A DNA stretch of 64,000 bases from Sphingomonas sp. PP-F2F-A104-K0414 (GTDB lineage: Bacteria; Pseudomonadota; Alphaproteobacteria; Sphingomonadales; Sphingomonadaceae). Each line of letters starts with the position of its first letter. Position 1 is the first letter of the stretch. Position numbers and translations under genes: made by a program. The stretch is taken from the NCBI RefSeq assembly GCF_004340945.1, contig NZ_SLYD01000002.1:186001-250000 (forward strand), in the 5' to 3' direction. Below the pieces are notes generated by a model. The model saw only the letters and a list, made by a program, of their open reading frames with translations. It made no database searches and was not told the DNA's origin. Positions 8,298 through 17,651 of this stretch are shown piece by piece.

Positions 8298-11149
8298 GCG
8301 ACACGGACAACGAGAAGCCGAAACTTGGCATGCGCGCACCTTTGGGTGTGAAGCGCACGGTCGAGACCGGCCAGGTGAAGCAGAGCTTCAGCCACGGCCG
8401 ATCGAATACGGTGATCGTGGAAACCAAGCGCGCGCGCGTCCTGCGCCGTCCGGGCGAGCCCGACGTGCAGGTCGCGGATGCCGCACCGGTTGCCGCGCCC
8501 GCCCCGGCGGCTGCCCCCGCAGCCCCGGCACCGCAGGCGCGCGCACCGCAGCCTGCGCCCGCCCCTGTGCGTCAGCAGCAGAGCAATCTGTCGCCGCAGG
8601 AGCGCCAGGCCAAGCTGCTCCGCGAGGCTGAAGAGCAGCGCATGAATACGCTGGAAGAAGGGCGTCGTCGTCAGGAGGCCGAGCGGGCCAAGGCGATCGA
8701 AGACGAGCGTAACCGCGTCGCCGATCGTGCGCGGGCCGAGGCTGAAGCCAAGGCGCCGAAGCCGGTCGAGGCCCCTGCGCCCGCACCGGCCCCTGTGGTC
8801 GAAGCGGCTCCCGCTCCGGTCGCGGCTCCGACGCCAGCGCCTGCACCGGCGCCGGTCGAAGCTCCCGTTGCTACGGCTCCTGCCCCGACTCCGGTTGCCG
8901 CCGCACCTGCGCCTGCACCGAAGCCCGCTCCGGTAGCGGCTGCTCTTGCGCCGGCCCCCAAGCCTGCGCCGGCTCCTGTTGCTCCGCCAGCACCGCCGCC
9001 CGTCATCGAACTGACCCGCGATCCGGCGTTCCCGGCACCGCGCCGGTTCTCGCCGGTGGCGCGTCCCGAGCGTCCTCCGCCGCCGCCAAAGCCTGTCGCA
9101 GCTCCCGCTGCCGCAGCGCCGACCACGGCTGCGAATGCTGGCACGACCGCGGCGCGCCCCGGCGCGACTGGCGTCAATGCTCCGGCCGGTGGCGTCCGTC
9201 GCGATGCAGTCCCAGCGCGTCCGCAGCAGCGTGACCGCAAGGGTGACGATCGTCGCACCTCGGGCAAGCTCACCGTCAACCGCGCGCTCGGCGATGGTGA
9301 TGGTGCACGGGCTCGCTCGCTCGCCGCGCTGAAGCGTGCGCGCGAGAAGGAGCGTCGTGGCACCGGTGGTCCGCGCGAGGCGCAGGCCAAGCAGATCCGC
9401 GACGTCGTCGTTCCAGAGGCGATCACGGTGCAGGAACTCGCCAACCGCATGGCCGAGAAGGGCGCCGACCTCGTCAAGGCGCTGTTCAAGATGGGCATGC
9501 CCGTCACGATGACGCAGACGATCGATCAGGATACCGCCGAGTTGCTCGTCACCGAGTTCGGCCACAACCTGACGCGCGTCAGCGATGTCGACCAGGATCT
9601 GGCCAATGACACGATCGACGATGCCGAGGAGACGCTGAAGCCGCGTGCCCCCGTGGTCACGATCATGGGTCACGTCGATCACGGCAAGACGTCGCTGCTC
9701 GATGCCCTGCGCGGCACCGACGTGGTGCGCGGCGAAGCGGGTGGCATCACCCAGCATATCGGCGCCTACCAGGTCACGCTGAAGGACAAGTCGAAGATCA
9801 CCTTCCTCGACACCCCGGGCCACGAGGCGTTCACGCAGATGCGTGCGCGTGGTGCGGACGTCACCGACATCGTCATCCTGGTGGTGGCGGCGGACGACGG
9901 CCTGATGCCGCAGACGGTGGAGGCGATCGCCCACACCAAGGCGGCGGGCGTGCCGATGATCGTCGCGATCAACAAGATCGACAAGGAAGGCGCCAATGCC
10001 CAGAAGGTGCGCGAGCGCCTGCTGAGCGAGGAGATCGTGGTCGAGGACATGGGCGGCGACGTCCAGGACGTCGAAGTCTCCGCGACCAAGAAGATCGGTC
10101 TCGATGCGTTGATCGAGAAGATTCAGCTCCAGGCCGAACTGCTCGAACTGCGCGCCAATCCGGATCGCGCCGCCGAGGGTACGGTGATCGAGGCCAAGCT
10201 CGACAAGGGCCGCGGTCCGGTCGCGACGATCCTCGTCAACCGCGGTACGCTGCGGGTCGGCGACATCTTCGTGGTCGGCGGCGAGAGCGGCAAGGTCCGT
10301 GCGCTGGTCGACGACAAGGGCAAGCAGATCAAGGAAGCGGGTCCGGCGATGCCGGTCGAGGTCCTCGGTCTGTCGGGTGTTCCGCAGGCGGGTGATCCGT
10401 TCCAGGTGGTCGAGAACGAGGCACGGGCCCGCGAAGTCGCGGAATATCGTCGCAGCGTGAAGACCGACAAGCGGACCGCATCGGTTCCTGCCAGCCTTGA
10501 GAGCATGTTCTCGGCGCTGAAGGAAAAGCAGGCGATCGAATATCCGCTGGTCGTGAAGGCGGATACGCAAGGCACGGTCGAGGCGATCGTCGGGGCGATC
10601 AACAAGATCTCCACCGATCTGATCAAGGCACGCGTGCTGAGCTCGGGCGTCGGCGGCATCACCGAGTCGGACGTCACCTTGGCGGCGGCTTCGGGTGCTC
10701 CGATCATCGGCTTCAACGTCCGCCCGAACGCCAAGGCACGCGAGATCGCCGAGCGCCAGAAGGTCGCGTTCAAGTATTACGACGTGATCTACGACCTGAT
10801 TGACGAGATCCGGGCGGGGATGGCAGGCGAGCTTGGGCCGGAAGCGTTCGAGACGGTCGTCGGTCGTGCCGATATCCGCGAGGTCTTCTCGGCGGGCAAG
10901 CACGGCAAGGCGGCGGGTCTGCTCGTCACCGAGGGCAACATCCGCAAGGCGCTCAAGGCGCGTATCACGCGCAACGACGTCATCATCTACCAGGGCGAAA
11001 TCGCATCGCTGCGTCGCTTCAAGGATGATGTCGCCGAGGTCCGTGCGGGGCTGGAGTGCGGCGTGACGTTCACGTCGAACTTCGTCGACATCAAGGCCGG
11101 CGACGTCCTCGAGACGTTCGAAGTCGAGATGCGCGAACGTACGCTTTGA
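8294..11149 (+). CDS. infB: Translation initiation factor IF-2
   Basis: A 951-residue GTPase that places initiator tRNA on the 30S subunit. A basic N-terminal region is followed by a long Ala/Pro-rich linker (about 60-330), the IF2_N domain (about 375-425), then the G domain with G1 GHVDHGKT at 459-466, DTPGHEAF and NKID. The remaining domains include [12 protein letters not shown], the central domain III and the fMet-tRNA-binding C-terminal domain ending [24 protein letters not shown]. It uses a GTG start overlapping the rnpM stop (GTGA). The linker is longer than in E. coli, as usual in alphaproteobacteria. Confidence 0.97.
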   Translation: MSDTDNEKPKLGMRAPLGVKRTVETGQVKQSFSHGRSNTVIVETKRARVLRRPGEPDVQVADAAPVAAPAPAAAPAAPAPQARAPQPAPAPVRQQQSNLSPQERQAKLLREAEEQRMNTLEEGRRRQEAERAKAIEDERNRVADRARAEAEAKAPKPVEAPAPAPAPVVEAAPAPVAAPTPAPAPAPVEAPVATAPAPTPVAAAPAPAPKPAPVAAALAPAPKPAPAPVAPPAPPPVIELTRDPAFPAPRRFSPVARPERPPPPPKPVAAPAAAAPTTAANAGTTAARPGATGVNAPAGGVRRDAVPARPQQRDRKGDDRRTSGKLTVNRALGDGDGARARSLAALKRAREKERRGTGGPREAQAKQIRDVVVPEAITVQELANRMAEKGADLVKALFKMGMPVTMTQTIDQDTAELLVTEFGHNLTRVSDVDQDLANDTIDDAEETLKPRAPVVTIMGHVDHGKTSLLDALRGTDVVRGEAGGITQHIGAYQVTLKDKSKITFLDTPGHEAFTQMRARGADVTDIVILVVAADDGLMPQTVEAIAHTKAAGVPMIVAINKIDKEGANAQKVRERLLSEEIVVEDMGGDVQDVEVSATKKIGLDALIEKIQLQAELLELRANPDRAAEGTVIEAKLDKGRGPVATILVNRGTLRVGDIFVVGGESGKVRALVDDKGKQIKEAGPAMPVEVLGLSGVPQAGDPFQVVENEARAREVAEYRRSVKTDKRTASVPASLESMFSALKEKQAIEYPLVVKADTQGTVEAIVGAINKISTDLIKARVLSSGVGGITESDVTLAAASGAPIIGFNVRPNAKAREIAERQKVAFKYYDVIYDLIDEIRAGMAGELGPEAFETVVGRADIREVFSAGKHGKAAGLLVTEGNIRKALKARITRNDVIIYQGEIASLRRFKDDVAEVRAGLECGVTFTSNFVDIKAGDVLETFEVEMRERTL

Positions 11150-11159
11150 TGAACTGAAG

Positions 11160-11261
11160 TCCTCTCCCCTGCGGGGAGAGGGTTGGGTGAGGGGCAGTAC
11201 CGCGCGACAGCGTTCGTGGCAGCCCCTCACCCCCACCCTCTCCCCGGAGGGGAGAGGGAGT
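11160..11261. repeat. Family E paired palindrome (copy 1)
   Basis: CCTCTCCCC-TGC-GGGGAGAGG followed by GTTGGGTGAGGGGC, with an inverted partner ending GGGGAGAGGG. It occupies nearly the whole infB-rbfA gap and its right arm supplies purine-rich sequence just upstream of the rbfA ribosome site. Confidence 0.9.
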
Positions 11262-11268
11262 TAGAAGA

Positions 11269-11658
11269 ATGAAGACCGATACCCCAGAAGCAAAAGCCGT
11301 CCGATCGCTACGAGTCGGCGAGCAAGCGCGTCACGCGCTGTCCGACATCCTCGCGCGCGGCGACGTCCACGATCCGGTGCTCGAAAAGCACCTCGTGACG
11401 ATCACCGAAGTCCGCATGTCCCCCGACCTCCGCCACGCCACCGTCTTCGTGAAGCCGTTGCTCGGCAAGGACGAGGAAAAGGTACTGAAGGCGCTGCGGA
11501 CCAACACCGCCTACCTCCAGCGCGAAGTCGCGAATCGGGTGCAGATGCGGTATGCAGCCAAGCTCAAGTTCCTGGCGGACGAGAGCTTCGACGAGGGTAC
11601 GCATATCGACCAGTTGTTGCGTGATCCCCATGTTGCGCGGGATTTGAGCGAAGATTGA
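11269..11658 (+). CDS. rbfA: Ribosome-binding factor A
   Basis: A 129-residue RbfA, a KH-fold protein needed for maturation of the 16S rRNA 5' end and cold growth. Family motifs: [44 protein letters not shown] and the C-terminal [19 protein letters not shown]. The start is preceded by AGAAGA. It follows infB after a 119-base gap filled by a palindrome and precedes an AbrB/PIN pair rather than truB, which is the usual neighbour. Confidence 0.96.
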   Translation: MKTDTPEAKAVRSLRVGEQARHALSDILARGDVHDPVLEKHLVTITEVRMSPDLRHATVFVKPLLGKDEEKVLKALRTNTAYLQREVANRVQMRYAAKLKFLADESFDEGTHIDQLLRDPHVARDLSED

Positions 11659-11689
11659 CGGTAAGCCGGGTAAGGCGCAAGCGTGAGCC

Positions 11690-11953
11690 ATGGGTAACGA
11701 AGTCACCATTTCATCGAAGGGTCAGGTCGTCATTCCCAAGGACGTGCGGGATGCGTTGAACCTGAAGGCTGGTACAAAGCTGATGCTGCGCCAAGTCGGA
11801 CATCACATCGTCCTCGAAGTACCCGAGCCGCCACGCAAAACGATCAGCTACGAGGAATTCCGACGGCGCGTTCCTCGTTATGACGGTCCAACGATCGCCA
11901 TCGAGGACATGACAATGGACATCGGCACGCTGTTTCGCGATTGGAAAGTCTGA
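11690..11953 (+). CDS. AbrB/SpoVT-type DNA-binding antitoxin
   Basis: An 87-residue protein with an N-terminal swapped-hairpin AbrB domain (VTISSKGQVVIPKDVRDALNLKAGTKLML, residues 4-32), as in VapB antitoxins. The C-terminal half (TISYEEFRRRVPRYDGPTIAIEDM) is the likely toxin-binding tail. Antitoxins of this class bind the PIN toxin and repress their own operon. It starts 31 bases after rbfA and its stop lies five bases before the toxin start. Confidence 0.9.
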   Translation: MGNEVTISSKGQVVIPKDVRDALNLKAGTKLMLRQVGHHIVLEVPEPPRKTISYEEFRRRVPRYDGPTIAIEDMTMDIGTLFRDWKV

Positions 11954-11958
11954 GCGAC

Positions 11959-12351
11959 GTGATTGCCGTCGACACGAATATCGTCGTCCGCCTGATCGTG
12001 GCGGACGATGATGCACAAGTTGCGCTCGCCCTGGACCTGGCAAGTCGCGAGCTCCTCTACGTAGGGATGACGGTTTTGCTCGAGACCGAATGGGTCCTGC
12101 GCTCTAAATATCATTTCGATCGTACCAGCCTTTGCTCAGCGCTGCTCGACTTTGGCGATTTGCCGTTCGTCCAGTTCGAAGCCGACCAGGATATCCGCTG
12201 GGCTCTGGCCCGCTATGCGGAGGCGGGCGAACTGGCCGACTACATCCATATCGCAGCGGCGCGGGAGGTCGGACGGTTTGCCACGTTCGAACGCCGCCTG
12301 GACCGCCGAGCCGGTGACGCCCCGCCTGCCCGCATCGAGACGCTGATCTGA
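11959..12351 (+). CDS. PIN-domain ribonuclease toxin (VapC type)
   Basis: A 130-residue PIN-domain protein, the toxin partner of the AbrB-type gene upstream. VapC toxins cut RNA with Mg2+ held by acidic residues. Visible candidates are Asp5 (AVDTN), Glu42 (LLETEW) and Asp94 (LADYIHIAAA); the fourth position, usually Asp in TFDRxL, is Glu111 (TFERRL). The start is taken as GTG at 11959, giving the canonical IAVDTN opening with GGAAAG ten bases upstream; TTG at 11941 is an alternative. The stop overlaps the tdk ATG by one base, so toxin and thymidine kinase are translationally coupled. Confidence 0.85.
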   Translation: MIAVDTNIVVRLIVADDDAQVALALDLASRELLYVGMTVLLETEWVLRSKYHFDRTSLCSALLDFGDLPFVQFEADQDIRWALARYAEAGELADYIHIAAAREVGRFATFERRLDRRAGDAPPARIETLI

Positions 12352-12926
12352 TGGCCAAGCTGTATTTCTACTACGCTTCGATGAACGCGGGGAAGTCGAC
12401 GAACCTGTTGCAGGCGGACTTCAATTACCGTGAGCGGGGGATGCGGACGATGTTGTTCACGGCGGCGATCGACGATCGGTTCGCGGCGGGGACGATCACA
12501 TCGCGGATCGGGCTGGAGGCGCCGGCGATCGCGTTCGATGCGGGGACGGATATCGGGGCGTGCGTGGTTCGGCAGCACGGTGAGGATGCGATTTCGTGCG
12601 TACTGGTGGACGAGGCGCAGTTTTTGACGTCTGCGCAGGTCGACCAACTCGCGCATATCTGTGACGTGGTTGGGATACCGGTGCTGGCATACGGGTTGCG
12701 GACCGATTTCCAGGGGGCGCTGTTTCCGGGGTCGGCGCGGTTGCTGGCGCTGGCGGACTCGTTGGTGGAGATCAAGTCGGTTTGCGGGTGTGGGCGCAAG
12801 GCTACGATGAACCTGCGGGTCGATGGGAACGGGCGGGCGATTGCCGAGGGGCAGCAGACCGAGATCGGCGGGAACGACCGGTATGTCGCGCTGTGTCGGC
12901 GGCATTTTTGCGAGGCTTTGGGGTAG
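12351..12926 (+). CDS. tdk: Thymidine kinase
   Basis: A 191-residue type II thymidine kinase that phosphorylates thymidine to dTMP (salvage). Motifs: P-loop YASMNAGKST (residues 8-17), VLVDEAQFL with the Walker B Asp and catalytic Glu, the lasso region around YGLRTDFQG, and zinc-binding cysteines in CGCGRKA and CRRHFC. It starts within the stop of the PIN toxin gene. The genome also encodes thyA (33307), so both de novo and salvage routes to dTMP exist. Its position inside the rbfA-truB interval is unusual. Confidence 0.95.
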   Translation: MAKLYFYYASMNAGKSTNLLQADFNYRERGMRTMLFTAAIDDRFAAGTITSRIGLEAPAIAFDAGTDIGACVVRQHGEDAISCVLVDEAQFLTSAQVDQLAHICDVVGIPVLAYGLRTDFQGALFPGSARLLALADSLVEIKSVCGCGRKATMNLRVDGNGRAIAEGQQTEIGGNDRYVALCRRHFCEALG

Positions 12927-12931
12927 GCTTC

Positions 12932-13026
12932 ACCCCTCCGTCATCCTGACGAAAGTCAGGACCCAGGGTACCGAACACCGTCGCTTGTGGCTCTGGGTCC
13001 TGACTTTCGTCAGGATGACGGAGGGG
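12932..13026. repeat. Family D paired palindrome (copy 1)
   Basis: CGTCATCCTGAC-GAAA-GTCAGGA followed by CCCAGG, then the inverted partner ending TCAGGATGACG, inside an outer CCCCTCC/GGAGGGG pair. It fills the tdk-truB gap. The mini-hairpin is closed by a GAAA tetraloop. Confidence 0.9.
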
Positions 13027-13070
13027 ATGGGGCTCGCTTCCGCCTCAATTAGAAACAATGGAACTCTCGC

Positions 13071-14096
13071 ATGCATGGATGGATCATTCTCGACAAGCCG
13101 CTGGGACTTGGCTCGACGCAGGGGGTGTCGGCGGTGAAGCGTGCCTTGCGCAGCGGCGGGTATGGGAAGTTCAAGGTGGGGCATGGGGGGACGCTCGATC
13201 CGCTGGCCACCGGGGTTCTGCCGATTGCGGTTGGCGAGGCGACGAAGCTGGCTGGGCGGATGCTCGATAGCGACAAGATCTATGATTTTACGGTGATGTT
13301 CGGGGTTCAGACGGATACGCTCGATGCTGAAGGCGTGAGTATCGCGACGTCCGATGTGCGGCCGACTTTGGCGGCGGTCGAGGCGGTTCTCGCGCAGTTC
13401 ACCGGGCCGATTTCTCAGGTCCCGCCCGCCTATTCAGCGCTGAAGGTGGATGGGGAGCGGGCTTATGATCTGGCGCGGGCTGGGCACGAGGTGGTGCTCG
13501 CGAGCCGGGATGTGACGATTTATTCGCTATCCTCCCCGGTACGGGGAGGGGGACCAGCGCAGCTGGTGGAGGGGGGCTTCCGCGAGCGGGACGGTCTTGG
13601 TGAGCCCCCCTCCACCACCGTCCAAGTGGACGGCGGTCCCCCTCCCCGTGCCGGGGAGGAATTGCAGGATGCGCCCCTACCCCACACTCCCCTTGAGGAG
13701 GTCACGCTTACCGCGCATGTGTCGAAGGGCACCTACATCCGCTCGCTCGCGCGCGACATCGCGATCGCCCTCGGCACCGTCGGCCACGTCACCATGCTGC
13801 GCCGGACCAAGGCCGGTCCGTTCGACCTCACCGCCGCGATATCGCTGGACAAACTGGACGAACTCGCTAAGGCCTCCGCGCTTGAAGATGTACTTCTGCC
13901 CTTGAGGGTGGCGCTGGACGACATCCCGGCTCTCTCCCTCACCCCCGACCAGGCAGGGGCGCTCCGACAGGGGCGTATCTTGGCCGGGATCGCCGCAGAC
14001 GATGGCCAATACTTCGCCGAACTGGACGCTGTCCCGGTCGCGCTGGTCGAGGTCGAGGACGGAGACGTCCGGGTCGTTCGCGGTTTCAATCTGTGA
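13071..14096 (+). CDS. truB: tRNA pseudouridine(55) synthase TruB with in-frame palindrome insert
   Basis: A 341-residue TruB that converts U55 of the tRNA T-loop to pseudouridine. The catalytic motif GHGGTLDPLATGVL holds Asp43; QVPPAYSALKVDGERAYDLAR and SKGTYIRSLARDI are the other family motifs. Between the strand RDVTIYS and EVTLTAHVSKGTY about 55 extra residues (about 152-206, Gly/Pro-rich) are encoded by a family G palindrome. In normal TruB these strands are joined by a short loop, so the insert should be accommodated outside the active site. Composition shifts from ttg/gtt-rich codons before the insert to very GC-rich codons after it. Confidence 0.94.
   Translation: MHGWIILDKPLGLGSTQGVSAVKRALRSGGYGKFKVGHGGTLDPLATGVLPIAVGEATKLAGRMLDSDKIYDFTVMFGVQTDTLDAEGVSIATSDVRPTLAAVEAVLAQFTGPISQVPPAYSALKVDGERAYDLARAGHEVVLASRDVTIYSLSSPVRGGGPAQLVEGGFRERDGLGEPPSTTVQVDGGPPPRAGEELQDAPLPHTPLEEVTLTAHVSKGTYIRSLARDIAIALGTVGHVTMLRRTKAGPFDLTAAISLDKLDELAKASALEDVLLPLRVALDDIPALSLTPDQAGALRQGRILAGIAADDGQYFAELDAVPVALVEVEDGDVRVVRGFNL
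13530..13660. repeat. Family G paired palindrome inside truB
   Basis: Outer arms of 25 bases (starting TCCTCCCCGGTACGGGGA) match their inverted copy at the right end at 24 of 25 positions. Inner arms around GGTGGAGGGGGGC are also inverted. The element is translated as part of TruB. Confidence 0.92.
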
Positions 14097-14114
14097 TGTC
14101 GAGGACATGAATTC

Positions 14115-14384
14115 ATGACGATTACCGCTGAACGCAAGACCGAGCTCGTCAAGGAGCATTCGCGCGCCGAGGGTGACACCGGTTCGCCGGAAGTCCAGGT
14201 TGCGATCCTGACCGAGCGCATCAAGAACCTGACCGAGCATTTCAAGGGCCATAAGAAGGACAACCACTCGCGTCGTGGTCTTCTCATGATGGTCAACAAG
14301 CGCCGGACGCTGCTGGATTATCTCCGTCACAAGGACGGCCAGCGCTATCTGGATCTGATCGCGAAGCTCGGTCTCCGCAAGTAA
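14115..14384 (+). CDS. rpsO: 30S ribosomal protein S15
   Basis: An 89-residue S15, a primary 16S rRNA-binding protein. The family is recognised by [42 protein letters not shown] and the C-terminal [12 protein letters not shown]. The start has GAGGA upstream and follows truB after 18 bases. A rho-independent terminator lies directly downstream, so some rpsO transcripts should stop before pnp. Confidence 0.98.
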   Translation: MTITAERKTELVKEHSRAEGDTGSPEVQVAILTERIKNLTEHFKGHKKDNHSRRGLLMMVNKRRTLLDYLRHKDGQRYLDLIAKLGLRK

Positions 14385-14389
14385 CTTAG

Positions 14390-14414
14390 ACGGCTCCCCT
14401 CGGGGGGCCGTTTT
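14390..14414 (+). terminator. Rho-independent terminator after rpsO
   Basis: Stem ACGGCTCCCC / GGGGGGCCGT (one G-T pair) around a short loop, followed by TTTTCG, starting six bases after the rpsO stop. Confidence 0.8.
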
Positions 14415-14425
14415 CGTATATAGGG

Positions 14426-14482
14426 TTGTTCTCCCGCGAAGGCGGGAGTCCAGACTGGGCCCCCGCCTTCGCGGGGGAACAA
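14426..14482. repeat. Family B palindrome (copy 1)
   Basis: TTGTTCTCCCGC-GAAG-GCGGGAG, then TCCAGACTGGGC, then the inverted arm ending CGGGGGAACAA. It lies in the 223-base rpsO-pnp gap between the terminator and the pnp ribosome site. The remaining bases show no further structure I can support. Confidence 0.92.
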
Positions 14483-14607
14483 GGAACTGGAGCGGCGGCA
14501 ATTCGGCCACCCCTCCTGGGATGACAATTCATCCCACACCGCCGCGGGCCGGCTAAGCCCGCACATAGGCCCCAAACGCATCTGGCGTTTGGAGTGAAGG
14601 AAAAAGA

Positions 14608-17055
14608 ATGTTCGATACCAAGACCGTAAGCGCCCAGTGGGGCGGCAAGACGCTGACGCTCGAGACCGGCCGCGTTGCGCGCCAGGCTAACGGCGCAGTC
14701 CTCGCCACCCTCGGCGAGACCGTCGTTCTGTGCGCCGTGACGGCTGCACGGACCGTCAAGGAAGGGCAGGATTTCTTCCCGCTCACCGTCCATTACCAGG
14801 AGAAGTTCTCCGCGAGCGGCCGCATCCCCGGCGGCTTCTTCAAGCGTGAGCGCGGCGCGACCGAAAAGGAGACGCTGACCAGCCGTCTCATCGATCGCCC
14901 GATCCGTCCCCTCTTCCCCGAGGGTTTCTACAACGAGATCAACGTGATCTGCCAGGTTCTGTCGTATGACGGCGAGAACGAGCCGGACGTCCTCGCGATG
15001 GTCGCGGCCTCCGCAGCCCTGACGATCTCGGGCGTACCGTTCATGGGCCCGATCGGCGCGGCACGCGTCGGCTATGTCGATGGCGCGTACATCCTCAACC
15101 CGACGCTCGAGGAAGCCAAGGCTGGCGATCTCGACCTCGTCGTCGCCGCCACCGGCCAGGCCGTGATGATGGTCGAATCGGAAGCCAAGGAGCTCTCGGA
15201 AGAGATCATGCTCGGCGCCGTGCAGTTCGCCCACAAGGCCTGCCGCGAAGCCGCGAACCTGATCATCGATCTGGCCGAGATGGCTGCCAAGGATCCTTGG
15301 GAAATGGCCGAGCAGGCCGACCTCTCGACCGCCAAGGACAAGCTGAAGAAGCTGATCGGCAAGGACATCGCGGCCGCCTACAAGGTGACCGACAAGTCCA
15401 AGCGTTCGGACCTGCTGAACGCCGCTCGTGCGAAGGGCAAGACGGCATTCGCCGATGCCTCGCCGCAGGACCAGATGGCAGCCGGCAAGCTGATGAAGAA
15501 GCTGGAGGCGGAGATCGTCCGCGGCGCCATCCTCAAGGACGGCACCCGCATCGACGGCCGCACCACCACGCAGATCCGTCCGATCGAGGCGATGGTCCAC
15601 TTCCTGCCGCGGACGCATGGCTCGGCGCTGTTCACGCGCGGCGAGACGCAGTCGATCTGCACCACCACGCTCGGTACGCGTGACGCGGAGCAGATGATCG
15701 ACGGCCTCAATGGCCTGTCGTACGAAAACTTCATGCTGCACTACAACTTCCCACCCTATTCGGTTGGTGAAGTCGGTCGCTTCGGTGCGCCGGGTCGTCG
15801 CGAAGTCGGTCACGGCAAGCTCGCATGGCGCGCGCTGCACCCGGTGCTGCCGACCAAGGAAGAGTTCCCGTACACGATCCGCGTCCTGTCGGACATCACC
15901 GAGAGCAACGGTTCGTCGTCGATGGCGACGGTCTGCGGTGGTTCGCTGAGCATGATGGATGCGGGCGTTCCGTTGAAGCGTCCGGTGTCGGGCATCGCGA
16001 TGGGCCTGATCCTCGAGGGGAAGAACTTCGCGGTTCTCAGCGACATCCTCGGCGACGAGGATCATCTCGGCGACATGGACTTCAAGGTCGCGGGCACGTC
16101 CGAGGGCATCACCACGATGCAGATGGACATCAAGATCGCCGGCATCACCGAAGAGATCATGGGCAAGGCGCTGGCGCAGGCCAAGGAAGGCCGCGCGCAC
16201 ATCCTGGGCGAGATGGCCAAGGCGCTCGACCACACCCGTGAGGAACTGTCGGCCCATGCACCGCGCATCGAGAGCTTCCAGATCGACAAGTCGAAGATCC
16301 GTGAAGTCATCGGCACCGGCGGCAAGGTGATCCGCGAGATCGTCGCGCAGACCGGCGCCAAGGTCGACATCGACGACGAGGGCGTGATCAAGGTGTCGTC
16401 GTCCGACCCCGCGCAGATCGAAGCCGCGATCAAGTGGATCAAGGGCCTCGTCGAGGAAGCCGAAGTCGGCAAGGTCTATGACGGCAAGGTCGTCAACCTG
16501 GTCGATTTCGGGGCGTTCGTGAACTTCATGGGCGGCAAGGACGGTCTCGTCCACGTGTCCGAAATCAAGAATGAGCGCGTCGAGAAGGTGTCTGACGCTC
16601 TTACCGAAGGCCAGGAGGTCAAGGTCAAGGTTCTCGAGATCGACCCGCGCGGTAAGGTTCGCCTGTCGATGCGCGTCGTCGACCAGACGACCGGCGAAGA
16701 GCTGGAGGACACGCGTCCTGCACGTGAGCCCCGCGAGGGTGGTGACCGTGGTCCGCGCGGTCCGCGTCGTGACGGCGATGGTGGCCGTGACGCTGGCGGC
16801 AACGGCGGCGGTCGTGATGGTGGTGGTCGTGGTCCACGCGGCGAAGGCGGCGGCGGTGACCGTGGGTCGCGTGGCCCACGTCGCGACGGCGATGGCGGCC
16901 GCGACGCAGGCGGCAACGGCGGTGGCCGTGGTCCGCGTCGCGATGGCGGCGGTGGCGGCGCCCAGACTGAAGGCCGCGCTCCCCGCGCCGAGCGTACCGA
17001 GGGCGACAAGGCTCCCGAGTTCGCACCGGCATTCCTGACGGGCGATCGCGACTAA
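14608..17055 (+). CDS. pnp: Polyribonucleotide nucleotidyltransferase (PNPase)
   Basis: An 815-residue PNPase, a phosphorolytic 3'-5' exoribonuclease of RNA decay. Order: RNase PH-like domain 1 ([27 protein letters not shown]), helical domain, RNase PH-like domain 2 with the catalytic region ([36 protein letters not shown]), KH domain (about 553-612, [12 protein letters not shown]), S1 domain from about residue 622 ([15 protein letters not shown]). The last roughly 120 residues are a Gly/Arg/Asp-rich tail containing two near-identical 19-residue repeats, absent from E. coli PNPase. The start has AAGGA upstream. Confidence 0.97.
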   Translation: MFDTKTVSAQWGGKTLTLETGRVARQANGAVLATLGETVVLCAVTAARTVKEGQDFFPLTVHYQEKFSASGRIPGGFFKRERGATEKETLTSRLIDRPIRPLFPEGFYNEINVICQVLSYDGENEPDVLAMVAASAALTISGVPFMGPIGAARVGYVDGAYILNPTLEEAKAGDLDLVVAATGQAVMMVESEAKELSEEIMLGAVQFAHKACREAANLIIDLAEMAAKDPWEMAEQADLSTAKDKLKKLIGKDIAAAYKVTDKSKRSDLLNAARAKGKTAFADASPQDQMAAGKLMKKLEAEIVRGAILKDGTRIDGRTTTQIRPIEAMVHFLPRTHGSALFTRGETQSICTTTLGTRDAEQMIDGLNGLSYENFMLHYNFPPYSVGEVGRFGAPGRREVGHGKLAWRALHPVLPTKEEFPYTIRVLSDITESNGSSSMATVCGGSLSMMDAGVPLKRPVSGIAMGLILEGKNFAVLSDILGDEDHLGDMDFKVAGTSEGITTMQMDIKIAGITEEIMGKALAQAKEGRAHILGEMAKALDHTREELSAHAPRIESFQIDKSKIREVIGTGGKVIREIVAQTGAKVDIDDEGVIKVSSSDPAQIEAAIKWIKGLVEEAEVGKVYDGKVVNLVDFGAFVNFMGGKDGLVHVSEIKNERVEKVSDALTEGQEVKVKVLEIDPRGKVRLSMRVVDQTTGEELEDTRPAREPREGGDRGPRGPRRDGDGGRDAGGNGGGRDGGGRGPRGEGGGGDRGSRGPRRDGDGGRDAGGNGGGRGPRRDGGGGGAQTEGRAPRAERTEGDKAPEFAPAFLTGDRD

Positions 17056-17083
17056 AGCATTGCCGCACTGTGGTAATGTTGAA

Positions 17084-17110
17084 GGGGCTCGGGAAACCGG
17101 GCCCCTTTTT
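17084..17110 (+). terminator. Rho-independent terminator after pnp
   Basis: Stem GGGGCTCGG / CCGGGCCCC with a GAAA loop followed by TTTTT, 28 bases after the pnp stop. It closes the superoperon. Confidence 0.9.
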
Positions 17111-17162
17111 GTATGCGACGAGCGGTCCGTCGCATTGTTTCACAAAGAAGTCGGCCAAGCTC

Positions 17163-17187
17163 GGAACGGAGCGATCGGCCAGCGGTT
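17163..17187 (+). promoter_or_regulatory. Candidate EcfG-type general stress promoter
   Basis: GGAAC, 16 bases, GGTT. The alphaproteobacterial EcfG consensus is GGAAC-N16/17-CGTT. Transcription would begin only a few bases before the response-regulator start. The match is read directly; function is inferred. Confidence 0.45.
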
Positions 17188-17196
17188 CGAACCGAT

Positions 17197-17565
17197 ATGA
17201 AGAGTATGTCGAAGTCCGTGGTCCTCGTTGTCGATGATGATCCGCTTGTGCGCGTTCACTCCAACCTTGCGCTGGAGGATGCCGGGTTCGAGGTGGTCGA
17301 GGCTTGCAACGCCAGCGACGCCTTGGCGCGTCTGGAGGAACGGCCCGACATCGGCGCCTTGTTCACCGATATAAAGATGCCGGGCCAGCTCGATGGCGTC
17401 GGCTTGGCCAATGCCGTCTATGATCGTCGTCCGGACATCGCCATCCTCGTCACGTCGGGCGCCGGCGAGATCTGCGAGACCATGTTGCCGGGCGACGCTC
17501 GTTTCATTCCCAAACCCTATACCGGCGCACAGTTGAGCCGACTGTTGCACCAGCAACTCGATTGA
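17197..17565 (+). CDS. Single-domain response regulator
   Basis: A 122-residue CheY-like receiver domain with no output domain. Acidic pocket VVDDDP near the N-terminus, phospho-acceptor Asp in LFTDIKMPG, Thr/Ser at VTSGA and the conserved Lys in IPKPY are all present, so it should be phosphorylatable. No histidine kinase is adjacent. Stand-alone receivers of this kind often act in phosphorelays or the general stress response of alphaproteobacteria, and an EcfG-like promoter lies just upstream. Start 17197 or 17206 (MSKSVV); neither has a clear ribosome site, and a promoter this close would leave almost no leader. Confidence 0.87.
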   Translation: MKSMSKSVVLVVDDDPLVRVHSNLALEDAGFEVVEACNASDALARLEERPDIGALFTDIKMPGQLDGVGLANAVYDRRPDIAILVTSGAGEICETMLPGDARFIPKPYTGAQLSRLLHQQLD

Positions 17566-17651
17566 CCATGCCCGCGCCGATCGCTGCGGATTAACGTTTG
17601 GCTTACACCGTCCGGCTATGTCGTCTGGCTAGGGCAATTAGGTGAGGCGCA

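Noticed and set aside
7973..11236. Open minus-strand frame of over 1000 codons opposite infB
   Set aside because: It mirrors the GC-rich codons of infB, has Arg/His/Asp-rich low-quality sequence and no recognisable domain. Such antisense frames are common in high-GC genes.
14386..16554. Long minus-strand frame opposite pnp
   Set aside because: Shadow of pnp; it also runs through the family B palindrome, with no domain or ribosome site.
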